From the NCBI GenBank assembly GCA_963734085.1, contig CAVTFT010000007.1, forward strand, positions 310,001-374,000: a stretch of 64,000 bases of DNA. Reading direction: 5' to 3'. The DNA is from CAIWHR01 sp963734085 (GTDB lineage Bacteria; Pseudomonadota; Gammaproteobacteria; Burkholderiales; Casimicrobiaceae). The position numbers were made by a program, and so were the translations under genes. Shown here in pieces: positions 34,768 through 43,569 of the stretch; within the stretch, counting starts at the first letter, position 1, and every line of letters begins with the position of its first letter. The notes below the pieces were generated by a model that was not told the DNA's origin, made no database searches, and saw nothing but the letters and a program-made list of their open reading frames with translations.

Positions 34768-36633
34768 ATGCCATCGTTTGCAGCAACGACCGGCGGCGCC
34801 GGCGCTTCGGCACCGGCGGGCGCGTCCGTCGGCGCCGTCGTCGCGCGGTCCGCCCATTTCGACACGCCGCTGCCGCTCGCGTGCGGCACGTCGCTGCCGT
34901 CGTTCGATCTCGCCTACGAGACCTACGGTTCGCTCAACGCCGAGCGCTCGAACGCGGTGCTGATCTGCCACGCCCTCAATGCGTCGCATCACGTCGCCGG
35001 CTGGTACGAAGGCGAGCCCGACAATGTCGGCTGGTGGGACAACATGGTCGGGCCGGGCAAGCCGCTTGATACCGACCGTTTTTTCGTCGTCGGCGTCAAC
35101 AATCTCGGCAGCTGCTTCGGCTCCTCCGGCCCGCTCACCCTGAACCCGGCGACGGGGCGACCGTGGGGCGCGGATTTTCCCTTGGTCACGGTAGAAGACT
35201 GGGTCGACGCCCAGACACGGCTTGCCGACCATCTCGGCATCCGGCAATGGGCGGCGGTGATGGGCGGAAGCCTGGGCGGTATGCAGGCGCTCGATTGGGC
35301 GATCCGCTACCCGGAACGCATTCGCCACGCGCTCGTGATCGCCGCGGCGCCGAATCTGTCGGCGCAGAACATCGCCTTCAACGAGGTCGCGCGCCAGGCG
35401 ATATTGACTGATCCCGATTTCCACGACGGCCACTTCGACGCGCACGGCACGAAGCCGCGGCGCGGGTTGCGTGTCGCCCGGATGATCGGGCACATCACGT
35501 ATCTGTCCGACGAGCAGATGGAGGAGAAGTTCGGCCGCGCGCTGCGCGACGGCCTCAAGTTCTCGTTCGCGCCCGAGTTCCAGATCGAATCGTATCTGCG
35601 CTATCAAGGCGAAAAGTTCGCCGAGTATTACGACGCGAACACCTACCTGCGGATCACCAAGGCGCTTGACTATTTCGATCCGGCGAAGTCGACCGGCGGC
35701 GATCTCGCAGAGGCCCTCACCAAGGCGGCGTGCAAGTTCCTGGTCGTCGCGTTCACGACCGATTGGCGCTTCGCACCGGCGCGCTCGCGCGAGATCGTGA
35801 AGGCGCTCGTCGACAATCGTCGCGACGTGTCGTACGCGGAGATCGTCGCGCCGCACGGCCACGACGCATTTTTGCTCGACGATCCGCAATACATGGGCGT
35901 CGTGCGCGCGTACTACGAACGGATCGCCGTGGAAATACGGTCGGACTCGCCTTTTCCGGCCGGCCGGTCGGCCGCGGCCCTCTCCCGGGCGGGCGATAAG
36001 GCCGGTCTGACCGCGGTTTCCACCTACGTGCCTTCGGCGGCAGCCGCGGCGGGCCGCGCCGATTTCGCGACGATCGCCGGATGGATCGCACGTGGTGCGC
36101 GCGTGCTCGATCTGGGGTGCGGTGACGGGAGCCTCCTCGCCTATCTCGCGCGCGAGCGCGGCGTCTCGGGCTACGGCATCGAGATCGACGACGCGGGCGT
36201 GCTCGCGAGCGTTGCGAACGGCATCGACGTGCTGCAAAGCGACCTCGAGTCGGGACTCGCCGGCTTCGACGACGCGTCGTTCGACTGCGTGATCCTGTCG
36301 CAGACGCTGCAGGCGATGCGCCACACCGAGGACATCGTCGTCGAGATGCTGCGCGTCGGCCGCGAGGCGATCGTGACGTTTCCGAACTTCGGCCACTTCT
36401 CGCACCGCTGGCAGATCGCCAAAGGGCGGATGCCCGTGTCGACGTCGCTGCCCTACCAGTGGTACGACACGCCGAACATCCACCTCTGCACCGTCGCCGA
36501 CTTCGACGCGTTTCTGGCCGCGCACCGCTGCGTGGTCGAGAATCGCGTCGTGCTCGCCGGCGGCCAACCCGTGAGCGTGCTGCCGAATCTGCGCGGCGAG
36601 CTCGCGATCTATCGGTTTCGGCGTGCCCACTGA
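34768..36633 (+). CDS. metXW: MetX-MetW fusion: homoserine O-acyltransferase with MetW methyltransferase-like domain
   Basis: One 621-codon frame contains both proteins that are normally separate neighbours. Residues 1-392 are MetX, an alpha/beta hydrolase acylating homoserine for methionine synthesis, with nucleophile Ser168 in MGGSLGGMQ, Asp332 in TTDWRF and His365 in PHGHDAF. A low-complexity linker spans about 393-430. Residues 431-621 are MetW, with the SAM-binding motif VLDLGCGDGSLLAYL. MetW is known to be needed with MetX in several bacteria. The ATG is at 34768, though an Ala/Gly-rich 25-residue N-terminal extension precedes the conserved part. It is probably controlled by the upstream SAM-II-like leader. 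Confidence 0.9.
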   Translation: MPSFAATTGGAGASAPAGASVGAVVARSAHFDTPLPLACGTSLPSFDLAYETYGSLNAERSNAVLICHALNASHHVAGWYEGEPDNVGWWDNMVGPGKPLDTDRFFVVGVNNLGSCFGSSGPLTLNPATGRPWGADFPLVTVEDWVDAQTRLADHLGIRQWAAVMGGSLGGMQALDWAIRYPERIRHALVIAAAPNLSAQNIAFNEVARQAILTDPDFHDGHFDAHGTKPRRGLRVARMIGHITYLSDEQMEEKFGRALRDGLKFSFAPEFQIESYLRYQGEKFAEYYDANTYLRITKALDYFDPAKSTGGDLAEALTKAACKFLVVAFTTDWRFAPARSREIVKALVDNRRDVSYAEIVAPHGHDAFLLDDPQYMGVVRAYYERIAVEIRSDSPFPAGRSAAALSRAGDKAGLTAVSTYVPSAAAAAGRADFATIAGWIARGARVLDLGCGDGSLLAYLARERGVSGYGIEIDDAGVLASVANGIDVLQSDLESGLAGFDDASFDCVILSQTLQAMRHTEDIVVEMLRVGREAIVTFPNFGHFSHRWQIAKGRMPVSTSLPYQWYDTPNIHLCTVADFDAFLAAHRCVVENRVVLAGGQPVSVLPNLRGELAIYRFRRAH

Positions 36634-36745
36634 GACTTCGCGATGGCATGATGCAATGATCGTCGATATCGTCATTCTTCTCCGCGACGATGGTCGTCAC
36701 TTGCGCGCCAGCACGAACTTGCGTAAAGCTCAATAGAATTCACGG

Positions 36746-38029
36746 ATGCCCGACATCGCATCGGCCGGCAAGCCCGCGCGCGAAACCTGGCGCGAGGCGC
36801 TCTTCAATCGGCGGATGCTCGCCTGCGTGTTCATCGGCTTCACGGCGGGTCTGCCTCTCTACCTGCTCATCAATCTGCTGCCGGCGTGGCTGCGTTCGGA
36901 ACACGTCGACCTGAAGTCGATCGGTCTGTTCACCCTCGTCCAGTTTCCGTACACGTGGAAGTTTCTCTGGTCGCCGCTGATGGACCGCTACGCGCTGCCG
37001 CTGCTCGGGCGCCGCCGCGGCTGGATGCTCGTCACGCAGGTGCTGCTGCTCGTCTCGATTCCGTTGTTCGGCTATCTGCGCCCGACGCTCGACCTGTGGA
37101 CGATCGCATATCTCGCGGCGGCCGTCGCATTTTTCAGCGCGAGCCAGGACATCGTGCTCGACGCGCTTCGCCGCGAGATCCTGCCCGACGCCGAGCTCGG
37201 CCTCGGCACCGCCCTCTACGTCAACGCGTACCGGATCTCGAGCCTCGTTCCGGGCGCGCTAGCGCTTATTCTCGCCGATCATCTTCCCTGGACGCAGGTG
37301 TTTCTGATCACGGCACTCTTCATGCTTCCCGGCGTCGCGATGACGCTCGTGATCCGCGAGCCCCCGCTCGTGCATGGCAAGCCGCAAACGCTCGCTCAGG
37401 CCGTCGTCGAGCCGTTCGTCGAGTTCATGCGGCGGTCGGGCGCTCGCCATGCGCTGCTCGTGCTCGCGTTCATCTTCTGCTACAAGCTCGGCGACTCGAT
37501 GGCGACGGCGCTGGCGACACCGTTCTACATCGACACGGGATTCTCGCTGTCGCAGATCGGGCTGATCGCCAAGAACGTCGGTCTCGTCGCGAGCATCGTC
37601 GGCGCGATGGTCGGCGGGCTGCTGATGGTGCGCATCGGCATCGATCGTGCGCTGTGGCTGTTCGGCGCCGTTCAGGTCGTGTCGATCCTGGGCTTTGCCT
37701 GGCTCGCGTACGTGCACCGGCCCGACCCGACTGTGCTGGCGGTGGTGATCGCATTCGAGGCGCTTGGCGCCGGGCTCGGCACCGTCGCGTTCACCGCTTT
37801 CATCGCCCGGACGACCGATCCGCGTTACACGGCCACGCAGTTCGCGCTGTTCACGAGTCTCTTCTCGGTGCCGCGGGCGGTGCTCAACGCGTCGACGGGC
37901 TGGATCGTCGAGCAGACCGGCTGGTTCGTGTTCTTCCTCATCTGCACGGCGCTTGCGCTCCCTGGGATGGCATTACTTTTGCATGTGGCTCCCTGGATCA
38001 ACCGCTCGGCCGAGGAGAAAGGGCGATGA
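36746..38029 (+). CDS. ampG: AmpG-like MFS transporter (muropeptide permease family)
   Basis: This 427-aa inner-membrane protein has about 12 hydrophobic segments and AmpG-family signatures: GFTAGLPLYLL, LVQFPYTWKFLWSPLMDRY and SASQDIVLDALRREIL. AmpG imports anhydromuropeptides for cell-wall recycling. Its stop overlaps the start of the next gene by 4 bp (ATGA). Members without an ampC/ampR neighbour, as here, are common in Proteobacteria. Confidence 0.9.
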   Translation: MPDIASAGKPARETWREALFNRRMLACVFIGFTAGLPLYLLINLLPAWLRSEHVDLKSIGLFTLVQFPYTWKFLWSPLMDRYALPLLGRRRGWMLVTQVLLLVSIPLFGYLRPTLDLWTIAYLAAAVAFFSASQDIVLDALRREILPDAELGLGTALYVNAYRISSLVPGALALILADHLPWTQVFLITALFMLPGVAMTLVIREPPLVHGKPQTLAQAVVEPFVEFMRRSGARHALLVLAFIFCYKLGDSMATALATPFYIDTGFSLSQIGLIAKNVGLVASIVGAMVGGLLMVRIGIDRALWLFGAVQVVSILGFAWLAYVHRPDPTVLAVVIAFEALGAGLGTVAFTAFIARTTDPRYTATQFALFTSLFSVPRAVLNASTGWIVEQTGWFVFFLICTALALPGMALLLHVAPWINRSAEEKGR

Positions 38030-38784
38030 ACCACCAGAAATTCAGCGCCATCGCGCACCGCGACCACGACTACTGCAACCCGATCTCGGCGGCGAAGATC
38101 GAGCGACTCCTCGACCTTCTCCCGCTCGACGAAACTTCGCGCGCGCTCGATCTCGGCTGCGGACGTGCCGAGCTCTCATTGCGGATCATCGAACGTTTCG
38201 GCTCGACGGTGATCGCCGTCGACAACTCGTCGCTGATGCTGGACGCTGCACGGGAGCGCGCGGAGTGGACCGGCGCGCTGCACAAGCTCCATCTGGACGA
38301 CATCGACATCCGCGAATTCAAGGCCGACCCGGAAACGTTCCACTTGACGGTCATGATGGGCGCAGGCGGCATCTCCGGCGGGATGGCGGGAGTCTGCAAC
38401 CGGCTCAAGGGGTGGACCAAGGGCGGCGGCTACGTGCTGGTCGGCGAAGGCTACTGGCGAGCGAAGCCGCATCCGGAATACCTTGCTTTGCTGGGCGGGA
38501 TCGACAGCCAGTACCTCGATCATCGGGGCAACGTGCAGGCGGGGGTGGACGCCGGGTTGATCCCGATGCACGCGATGACGGCGTCGATGGACGAATGGGA
38601 CGAATACGAGTGGAAGTACTGCCGCTCGATCGAGCGGTATGCGCGTGAAATGCCGGACGATCCGGACGTGCCGGCGATGATCGAGCGCATTCGCCGCTGG
38701 CGCGACGCCTACCTGCGCTGGGGTCGCGATACGTTGGGCTACGCGGTATACCTGTTCTACCGGCCGAGCCCGCGCGTCGGCTGA
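38026..38784 (+). CDS. SAM-dependent methyltransferase
   Basis: This 252-aa class I methyltransferase has motif I ALDLGCGRAELSLRI and a motif II-like VIAVDNSSLML. There is no signal peptide. The substrate is unknown; the sequence EWKYCRSIERYAREMPDDPD is typical of small-molecule methyltransferases. It is translationally coupled to the ampG-like gene through an ATGA overlap, which hints at a joint role or only cotranscription. Confidence 0.82.
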   Translation: MNHQKFSAIAHRDHDYCNPISAAKIERLLDLLPLDETSRALDLGCGRAELSLRIIERFGSTVIAVDNSSLMLDAARERAEWTGALHKLHLDDIDIREFKADPETFHLTVMMGAGGISGGMAGVCNRLKGWTKGGGYVLVGEGYWRAKPHPEYLALLGGIDSQYLDHRGNVQAGVDAGLIPMHAMTASMDEWDEYEWKYCRSIERYAREMPDDPDVPAMIERIRRWRDAYLRWGRDTLGYAVYLFYRPSPRVG

Positions 38785-38793
38785 CGCAGGACC

Positions 38794-40749
38794 TCAGACG
38801 GCAGCTTCGCCGTCGATCTGCTCGAGCGTCGCCGAGACGTCGAGCCACTCCGCCTCCAATCGCGCGAGCTGCCAAGTGACGTCGCCCTGTCGAGCCAGCA
38901 TTTCCTTCAGGGCGTCGCGGTTCGCGTCCGTGTAGACGTCCGGCGACGCAAGCGTATGCTCGAGCGTGCGCCTTTCCATGGTGAGCGCATCCAGCTCGCG
39001 CTCGATCTGCGCCAGGCGCTCCGCGAGCGGCTTTTTTCGCGCATAGAGCTTCTGGCGCGCTTCGGCCTCGGCGCGGCGTTGCGCCTTGCGATCGCTGCTG
39101 GATGCACTCGTGTCGGGAGGCGCACCCCGTGCAGCCGCCGTACCGCGACGCGGCCTTGTCAGCACCCAGTCGCGATAATCGTCGAGGTCGCCGTCGAATG
39201 GCGCGACCAGCCCGTCGGCGACGAGCCACAGCGTGTCGGTGGTCGCACGGAGCAGGTGCCGGTCGTGCGCGACAACGACGAGCGCGCCGCCGTAGTCCTG
39301 CAGCGCTTCGGCCAGCGCTTCGCGCATTTCGATGTCCAGATGGTTGGTCGGTTCGTCCAGCAGAAGCAGGTTCGGCCGTTGCCGGACGATGAGCGCGAGC
39401 GTCAGCCGCGCCTTTTCGCCGCCGGAAAAGCGCCCGACGGCGGACGTCGCCATGTCGCCGCAAAAATCGAAGCCGCCGAGATAGTCGCGCAACTCCTGCT
39501 CGCGCGCTGCAGCGTCGATCCGCGCGAGATGCCACAGCGGCGACTCGGCCGAGTGGAGTTGCTCGACCTCGTGCTGCGCGAAATAGCCGATTTTGAGGCC
39601 CTGCGCCACGAGCCTTCGGCCGCCGCGCGGCGGCAGGGCTCCGGCGAGCGCTTTGAGAAGCGTCGACTTGCCCGCGCCGTTGGGTCCGAGAAGACCGATG
39701 CGCTCGCCGGCGAGCAGGTTCCAGTCGAGATGGGCAAGGACTGGCGGCCGCTCGTCTTCGTCGCCGTAGCCGAGCGTGACGTCGGCGAGCCGCACGAGCT
39801 GCCGCGCCGCGAGGTCGACCGCGGGAAACGCGAATTCGAACGGACTGTCGACATGCGCCGCGGCGATGCGCTCCATCCGTTCAAGCGCCTTGATCCGGCT
39901 TTGCGCCTGCTTCGCCTTCGTGGCCTTGGCGCGGAACCGGTCGACGAATGCCTGCAGGTGCGCGATCTGCCGCTGCTGCTTGGCGTAGGTCGCCTGCTGC
40001 AAGGCGAGTTGCAGCGCGCGCTCGCGCTCGAACTGCGAGTAGTTGCCGCTGTATGTCTTGAGCTTCTGCGCGTCGACGTGCACGATCGTCGTGACGACAC
40101 GATCCAGAAAATCGCGATCGTGTGTGACGAGGAGCAGCGTCCCGGGGTAGCGGATCAGCCAGTCTTCGAGCCACAGCACCGCGTCGAGGTCGAGGTGGTT
40201 CGTGGGCTCGTCCAGCAGGAGCAGGTCCGAGCGGGCCATCAGCGCCTGCCCGAGATTCAGCCGCATCCGTAAGCCGCCGGAAAAGCTCGCAACGGCGTCG
40301 CCGTGGCGAGCCTCCGGGAACCCCAGTCCCGAGAGCAGCGTCGCGGCGCGCGACCGCGCCGCGTAGCCGCCGATCGCGTCGAACCGGTGATGAAGCTCGG
40401 CCAGCGTTTCGCCGGCCAGTTCCGGGTCGATCGCGGCCGCGGCTTCGGCGGCCGCGAGGGCGCGTTCGACGTCGCGCAATTCGCGATCGCCGTCCTGGAC
40501 GAAATCGATCGCCGGCGTCGCCACGGCGGGGGTTTCCTGCGCGACGTGGGCGATCGTCCAGGCTTGGGGCAGCAGGATCTCCCCGGCGTCCTGATGGAGT
40601 TCCCCGCGCAAGAGCGCGAACAGGCTGGACTTGCCGCACCCGTTGGGCCCAATCAAGCCGACCTTGTGCCCCGGATGGAGGGCGAGGTTTGCGCCATCCA
40701 ACAGCCGCTTGGCGCCGCGGGCAAGCGTGAGGTTGGAGAGTCGGATCAA
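38794..40749 (-). CDS. ABC-F family ATPase (YheS/Uup type)
   Basis: This 651-aa protein has two ABC domains on one chain and no membrane part, so it acts on ribosomes as ABC-F proteins do. Walker A motifs are GPNGCGKSS and GPNGAGKST; signatures FSGGLRMRL and FSGGEKARL; both Walker B read LLLLDEPTNHLD. A charged linker lies between the domains and a C-terminal coiled coil (about 560-640). The start is TTG at 40749, overlapping the exonuclease III stop as TTGA; upstream extension would run into that gene. Length and order fit YheS rather than EttA, which is encoded at 43570. Confidence 0.9.
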   Translation of the reverse strand: MIRLSNLTLARGAKRLLDGANLALHPGHKVGLIGPNGCGKSSLFALLRGELHQDAGEILLPQAWTIAHVAQETPAVATPAIDFVQDGDRELRDVERALAAAEAAAAIDPELAGETLAELHHRFDAIGGYAARSRAATLLSGLGFPEARHGDAVASFSGGLRMRLNLGQALMARSDLLLLDEPTNHLDLDAVLWLEDWLIRYPGTLLLVTHDRDFLDRVVTTIVHVDAQKLKTYSGNYSQFERERALQLALQQATYAKQQRQIAHLQAFVDRFRAKATKAKQAQSRIKALERMERIAAAHVDSPFEFAFPAVDLAARQLVRLADVTLGYGDEDERPPVLAHLDWNLLAGERIGLLGPNGAGKSTLLKALAGALPPRGGRRLVAQGLKIGYFAQHEVEQLHSAESPLWHLARIDAAAREQELRDYLGGFDFCGDMATSAVGRFSGGEKARLTLALIVRQRPNLLLLDEPTNHLDIEMREALAEALQDYGGALVVVAHDRHLLRATTDTLWLVADGLVAPFDGDLDDYRDWVLTRPRRGTAAARGAPPDTSASSSDRKAQRRAEAEARQKLYARKKPLAERLAQIERELDALTMERRTLEHTLASPDVYTDANRDALKEMLARQGDVTWQLARLEAEWLDVSATLEQIDGEAAV

Positions 40750-41528
40750 GACGCCGTCAAATCGAATTCGTAGTCGATGACGAGCGGCGCATGGTCGGAG
40801 AACCGCCGATTCTTGTAGATCGCCGCAGCACGCGCGGTGGCGGCGATCCCCGGCGTTGCGATCTGGTAGTCGATGCGCCACCCGACGTTGTTCTCCCACG
40901 CGGCACCGCGATTGGACCACCACGTGTACTGATCGGGGCGCGGGTCGACGCGCCGGAAGACGTCCACGAAGCCGAGCTCGTCGAAGACCTGCGTAAGCCA
41001 CGCGCGTTCCTCGGGCAGGAAGCCCGAATTCTTCTGGTTGCTGCGCCAGTTCCGGAGGTCGATTTCGCGATGGGCGATGTTCCAGTCGCCGCAAAGCACG
41101 ATTTCGCGCTTCGATTCGCGCAACTTTGCCAGGTGCGGAAGGAATTCGCCGAGAAAGCGGAACTTCGACGCCTGTCGGTGCGGCCCGCTCGAGCCGGACG
41201 GCAAGTAGACGCTGATGACCGTGAGCCCCGGGAAATGAGCCTCGAGGTAGCGCCCTTCGCCGTCGAACTCGCGGCTGCCGAATCCCGTCGCCACGCGCGG
41301 GGGCGCCTTCGCATAAACCGCGACGCCGGCGTAACCCTTGCGCACCGCCGGGTGAAATGCCGCGTGCGCCTTGCGCGGCGCTTTGAGCGGGCGCGGAATT
41401 TCGGCGTGTGCGGCGCGGATCTCCTGCAGGCAGACGATGTCCCAGGGCTCGGCACGGGCGAGCCACCGCGCGAGTCCCTTGCGCTCGGCGGACCGGATCC
41501 CGTTGACGTTGAGGGTGATGATACGCAC
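40746..41528 (-). CDS. xthA: Exodeoxyribonuclease III (AP endonuclease)
   Basis: This enzyme repairs abasic sites and trims 3' ends. It has 260 aa. EEP-nuclease motifs are visible: TLNVNGIRSAERKGL, VCLQEIRA, GDWNIAHREIDL, WRIDYQ and FSDHAPLVIDY. The start is GTG at 41528, which places the conserved RIITLNVNG right at the N terminus. It is divergent from pyrE with 172 bp between them and overlaps the ABC-F gene downstream by 4 bp. Confidence 0.94.
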   Translation of the reverse strand: MRIITLNVNGIRSAERKGLARWLARAEPWDIVCLQEIRAAHAEIPRPLKAPRKAHAAFHPAVRKGYAGVAVYAKAPPRVATGFGSREFDGEGRYLEAHFPGLTVISVYLPSGSSGPHRQASKFRFLGEFLPHLAKLRESKREIVLCGDWNIAHREIDLRNWRSNQKNSGFLPEERAWLTQVFDELGFVDVFRRVDPRPDQYTWWSNRGAAWENNVGWRIDYQIATPGIAATARAAAIYKNRRFSDHAPLVIDYEFDLTAS

Positions 41529-41700
41529 GCGAAAGGCGATGCGTCGGAGAACGCAACCCGCTGCCCGAAAAGGCGCGAGTTTACACGCCGTCCTCGCAGG
41601 TCGCGTCCTCCGGCGGAGGTTCGCACGGCCGCTGCCTGCGGGGGAAGGCGACGCCGCACCGGCAGGTATACTCGGGGAGGATCTGTGAGGCGATGCGGCG

Positions 41701-42339
41701 ATGACCGATTTTCGCCAGGAATTCCTGGCCTTTGCACTGGCACATGACGTGCTACGTTTTGGAGAATTCGTGACCAAGGCGGGGCGCCGGAGCCCGTATT
41801 TTTTCAACGCCGGGCGGTTCGATGACGGCGAGAGCTTGCGGCGTCTCGGGCGGTACTACGCGGAAGCGTGGCTCGCGTCCGGAATCGCCTGCGATCAACT
41901 GTTCGGACCGGCGTACAAGGGCATCACCCTGGCGGCGGCGACGGCGATCGCCCTTGCCGAAAAAGGTCACAATCTGCCGTTCAGCTTCAATCGCAAGGAG
42001 GCAAAGGATCACGGTGAGGGCGGTACGATCGTCGGGGCGCCGCTCAAAGGCCGGGTGCTGATCGTGGATGACGTGATCACGGACGGCGGAGCAAAGCGCG
42101 AGGCGATCGAGTTGCTCCGCGCCCACGGCGCCAACCCCGCCGGCGTGTTGATCGCGTTCGATCGGTTGGAGCGCGGGCAGGGAAGGCGTTCCGCAGTGCA
42201 GGAACTCCGCGATGAATTCGGGATACCCGTCGTGGCGATCGCGACGCTCGCCGATCTGATGCAGTTCATCGCCGGCCGAGCGGAGCTCTCGCCGTTCATG
42301 AACCCGGTCACCGCGTATCGCGACCAGTACGGCGCCTGA
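41701..42339 (+). CDS. pyrE: Orotate phosphoribosyltransferase
   Basis: This pyrimidine enzyme converts orotate and PRPP to OMP. It has 212 aa. The PRPP-binding motif is VLIVDDVITDGGAKREAI, with FGPAYKGITLAAATA and FNRKEAKDHGEGG as family markers. The ATG at 41701 follows gtgaggcgatgcgg. The order xthA / pyrE / DUF4124 is common in Burkholderiales. Confidence 0.96.
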   Translation: MTDFRQEFLAFALAHDVLRFGEFVTKAGRRSPYFFNAGRFDDGESLRRLGRYYAEAWLASGIACDQLFGPAYKGITLAAATAIALAEKGHNLPFSFNRKEAKDHGEGGTIVGAPLKGRVLIVDDVITDGGAKREAIELLRAHGANPAGVLIAFDRLERGQGRRSAVQELRDEFGIPVVAIATLADLMQFIAGRAELSPFMNPVTAYRDQYGA

Positions 42340-42477
42340 TGCGGGATGAAAGAGAGACACGGTAAGGTAGGCTTCGGTGCCGGGCAATCGGCTAGGATCG
42401 CGGCGAGGATCGAAATGCGCAGCACAGATGGAATGAAGGCAGGGGCCGCAGTGCGGCGGGTCGGGGGACGATTGGGC

Positions 42478-43233
42478 ATGCGGACGGCACGCGCGCACCG
42501 TCACGATGATGCGTTGTGGCTTGCGCTTCCGCTCGCTGCGGCAGCGCTCGCCGCGATGGCGCTCCTGTTCGGTCCGCAGCCGGCGCGCGCGGCGACGTAC
42601 AAATGGGTCGACGAAAAAGGCGTCGTCCATTACACGGACAAGCTGCCACCCGAAGAGGTCAACAAGGGCAACGTCGAGCTCAACCAGCAGGGCGTCCCGG
42701 TCAAGAAGACGGATCCCGCCCTGACTCCCGAACAGCTCCGGGCCAAGGCGCAGGAGGAAGAGCGGCAAAGACAGCTCGCGAGGCAGCAGGAGGACGCGGA
42801 ACGCCGCGATCGCGCGCTGCTGTCGTCGTATACAAGCGAGAGCGAGATCGACCTCGCGCGAAACCGGTCGCTGCAGACGATCGACAGCGTGCTCAAGTCG
42901 GCGCAGGGGTACAGCGAGCAGTTGACCAAGCGTCAAGCCGCGCTCGAAGCGAAGAAGAAGGCGGAGTTCAGCGACAAGCCGTTCCCGCCGGTGCTCGAGC
43001 GCGAGCTCGAAGGCATCAACACCGAGCTCGTACGACAGGCCGACCTCATTGCGCTCAAGAAAAGCGAAATCGTCCAGGTCAACGGCAAGTACGACAACAT
43101 CAAGCAGCGCTGGCGCGCGCTCGTGACGGCGAAAGGCGCAGAGCCCGCAATGACCGCGGGCAGTGCGAGCAGCGCGCCCCCCGTCGTGGATAACGAACCC
43201 TATCCGGGCGCACAGCCGAAGAACAAGAAGTAG
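42478..43233 (+). CDS. DUF4124 exported protein with coiled coil
   Basis: This 251-aa protein has a signal peptide (WLALPLAAAALAAMALLFG, cleavage near ARAA) followed by a DUF4124 domain (TYKWVDEKGVVHYTDKLPPE). The rest is a long charged helical region rich in Gln, Glu, Arg and Lys. The frame is open from 42346, with ATGs at 42415 and 42436; I chose 42478 as giving the shortest sensible leader, but this is uncertain. It follows pyrE and is probably periplasmic. Function unknown. Confidence 0.8.
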   Translation: MRTARAHRHDDALWLALPLAAAALAAMALLFGPQPARAATYKWVDEKGVVHYTDKLPPEEVNKGNVELNQQGVPVKKTDPALTPEQLRAKAQEEERQRQLARQQEDAERRDRALLSSYTSESEIDLARNRSLQTIDSVLKSAQGYSEQLTKRQAALEAKKKAEFSDKPFPPVLERELEGINTELVRQADLIALKKSEIVQVNGKYDNIKQRWRALVTAKGAEPAMTAGSASSAPPVVDNEPYPGAQPKNKK

Positions 43234-43569
43234 CGGCGCGAGGCTGGGAGCAGGGGAAAGCGCGAGCGGGGAGCAGGGGCCCCGTGCCGAAGGCAAGGGG
43301 ATGCGAGCTTTCGCGAGTCGCTTTCGGAGGCCGACAGCGCGGCGCTGCTCATTGCTCCGCGGTCCGGAGGCCGACCCGCGCGCCCGGCGCGCGGGGTGCG
43401 ACCCGGCCGAGTCGACGCTGCGGCCGACATCGCGGCGCTACGATGCAGCACATTGGAGCGGAGGCCGCGGGCGCGAACGCGAACGAGCGGGGCGCGGCGT
43501 CATCGCCCTTTCCGGAGGGGATCGGCCTCGACCTGCGATAATTGCGTCTTCGACGTTTCGGGCATTCGC
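43234..43569. other. 336-bp gap between DUF4124 gene and ettA
   Basis: No gene is supported here. It begins with gtagcggcgcgag, identical to the 13 nt at the glmS stop, and holds two copies of gggagcagggg. A -10-like GATAAT near 43537, 33 bp before ettA, is the best candidate for the ettA promoter, but I could not pair it with a good -35. Confidence 0.5.
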
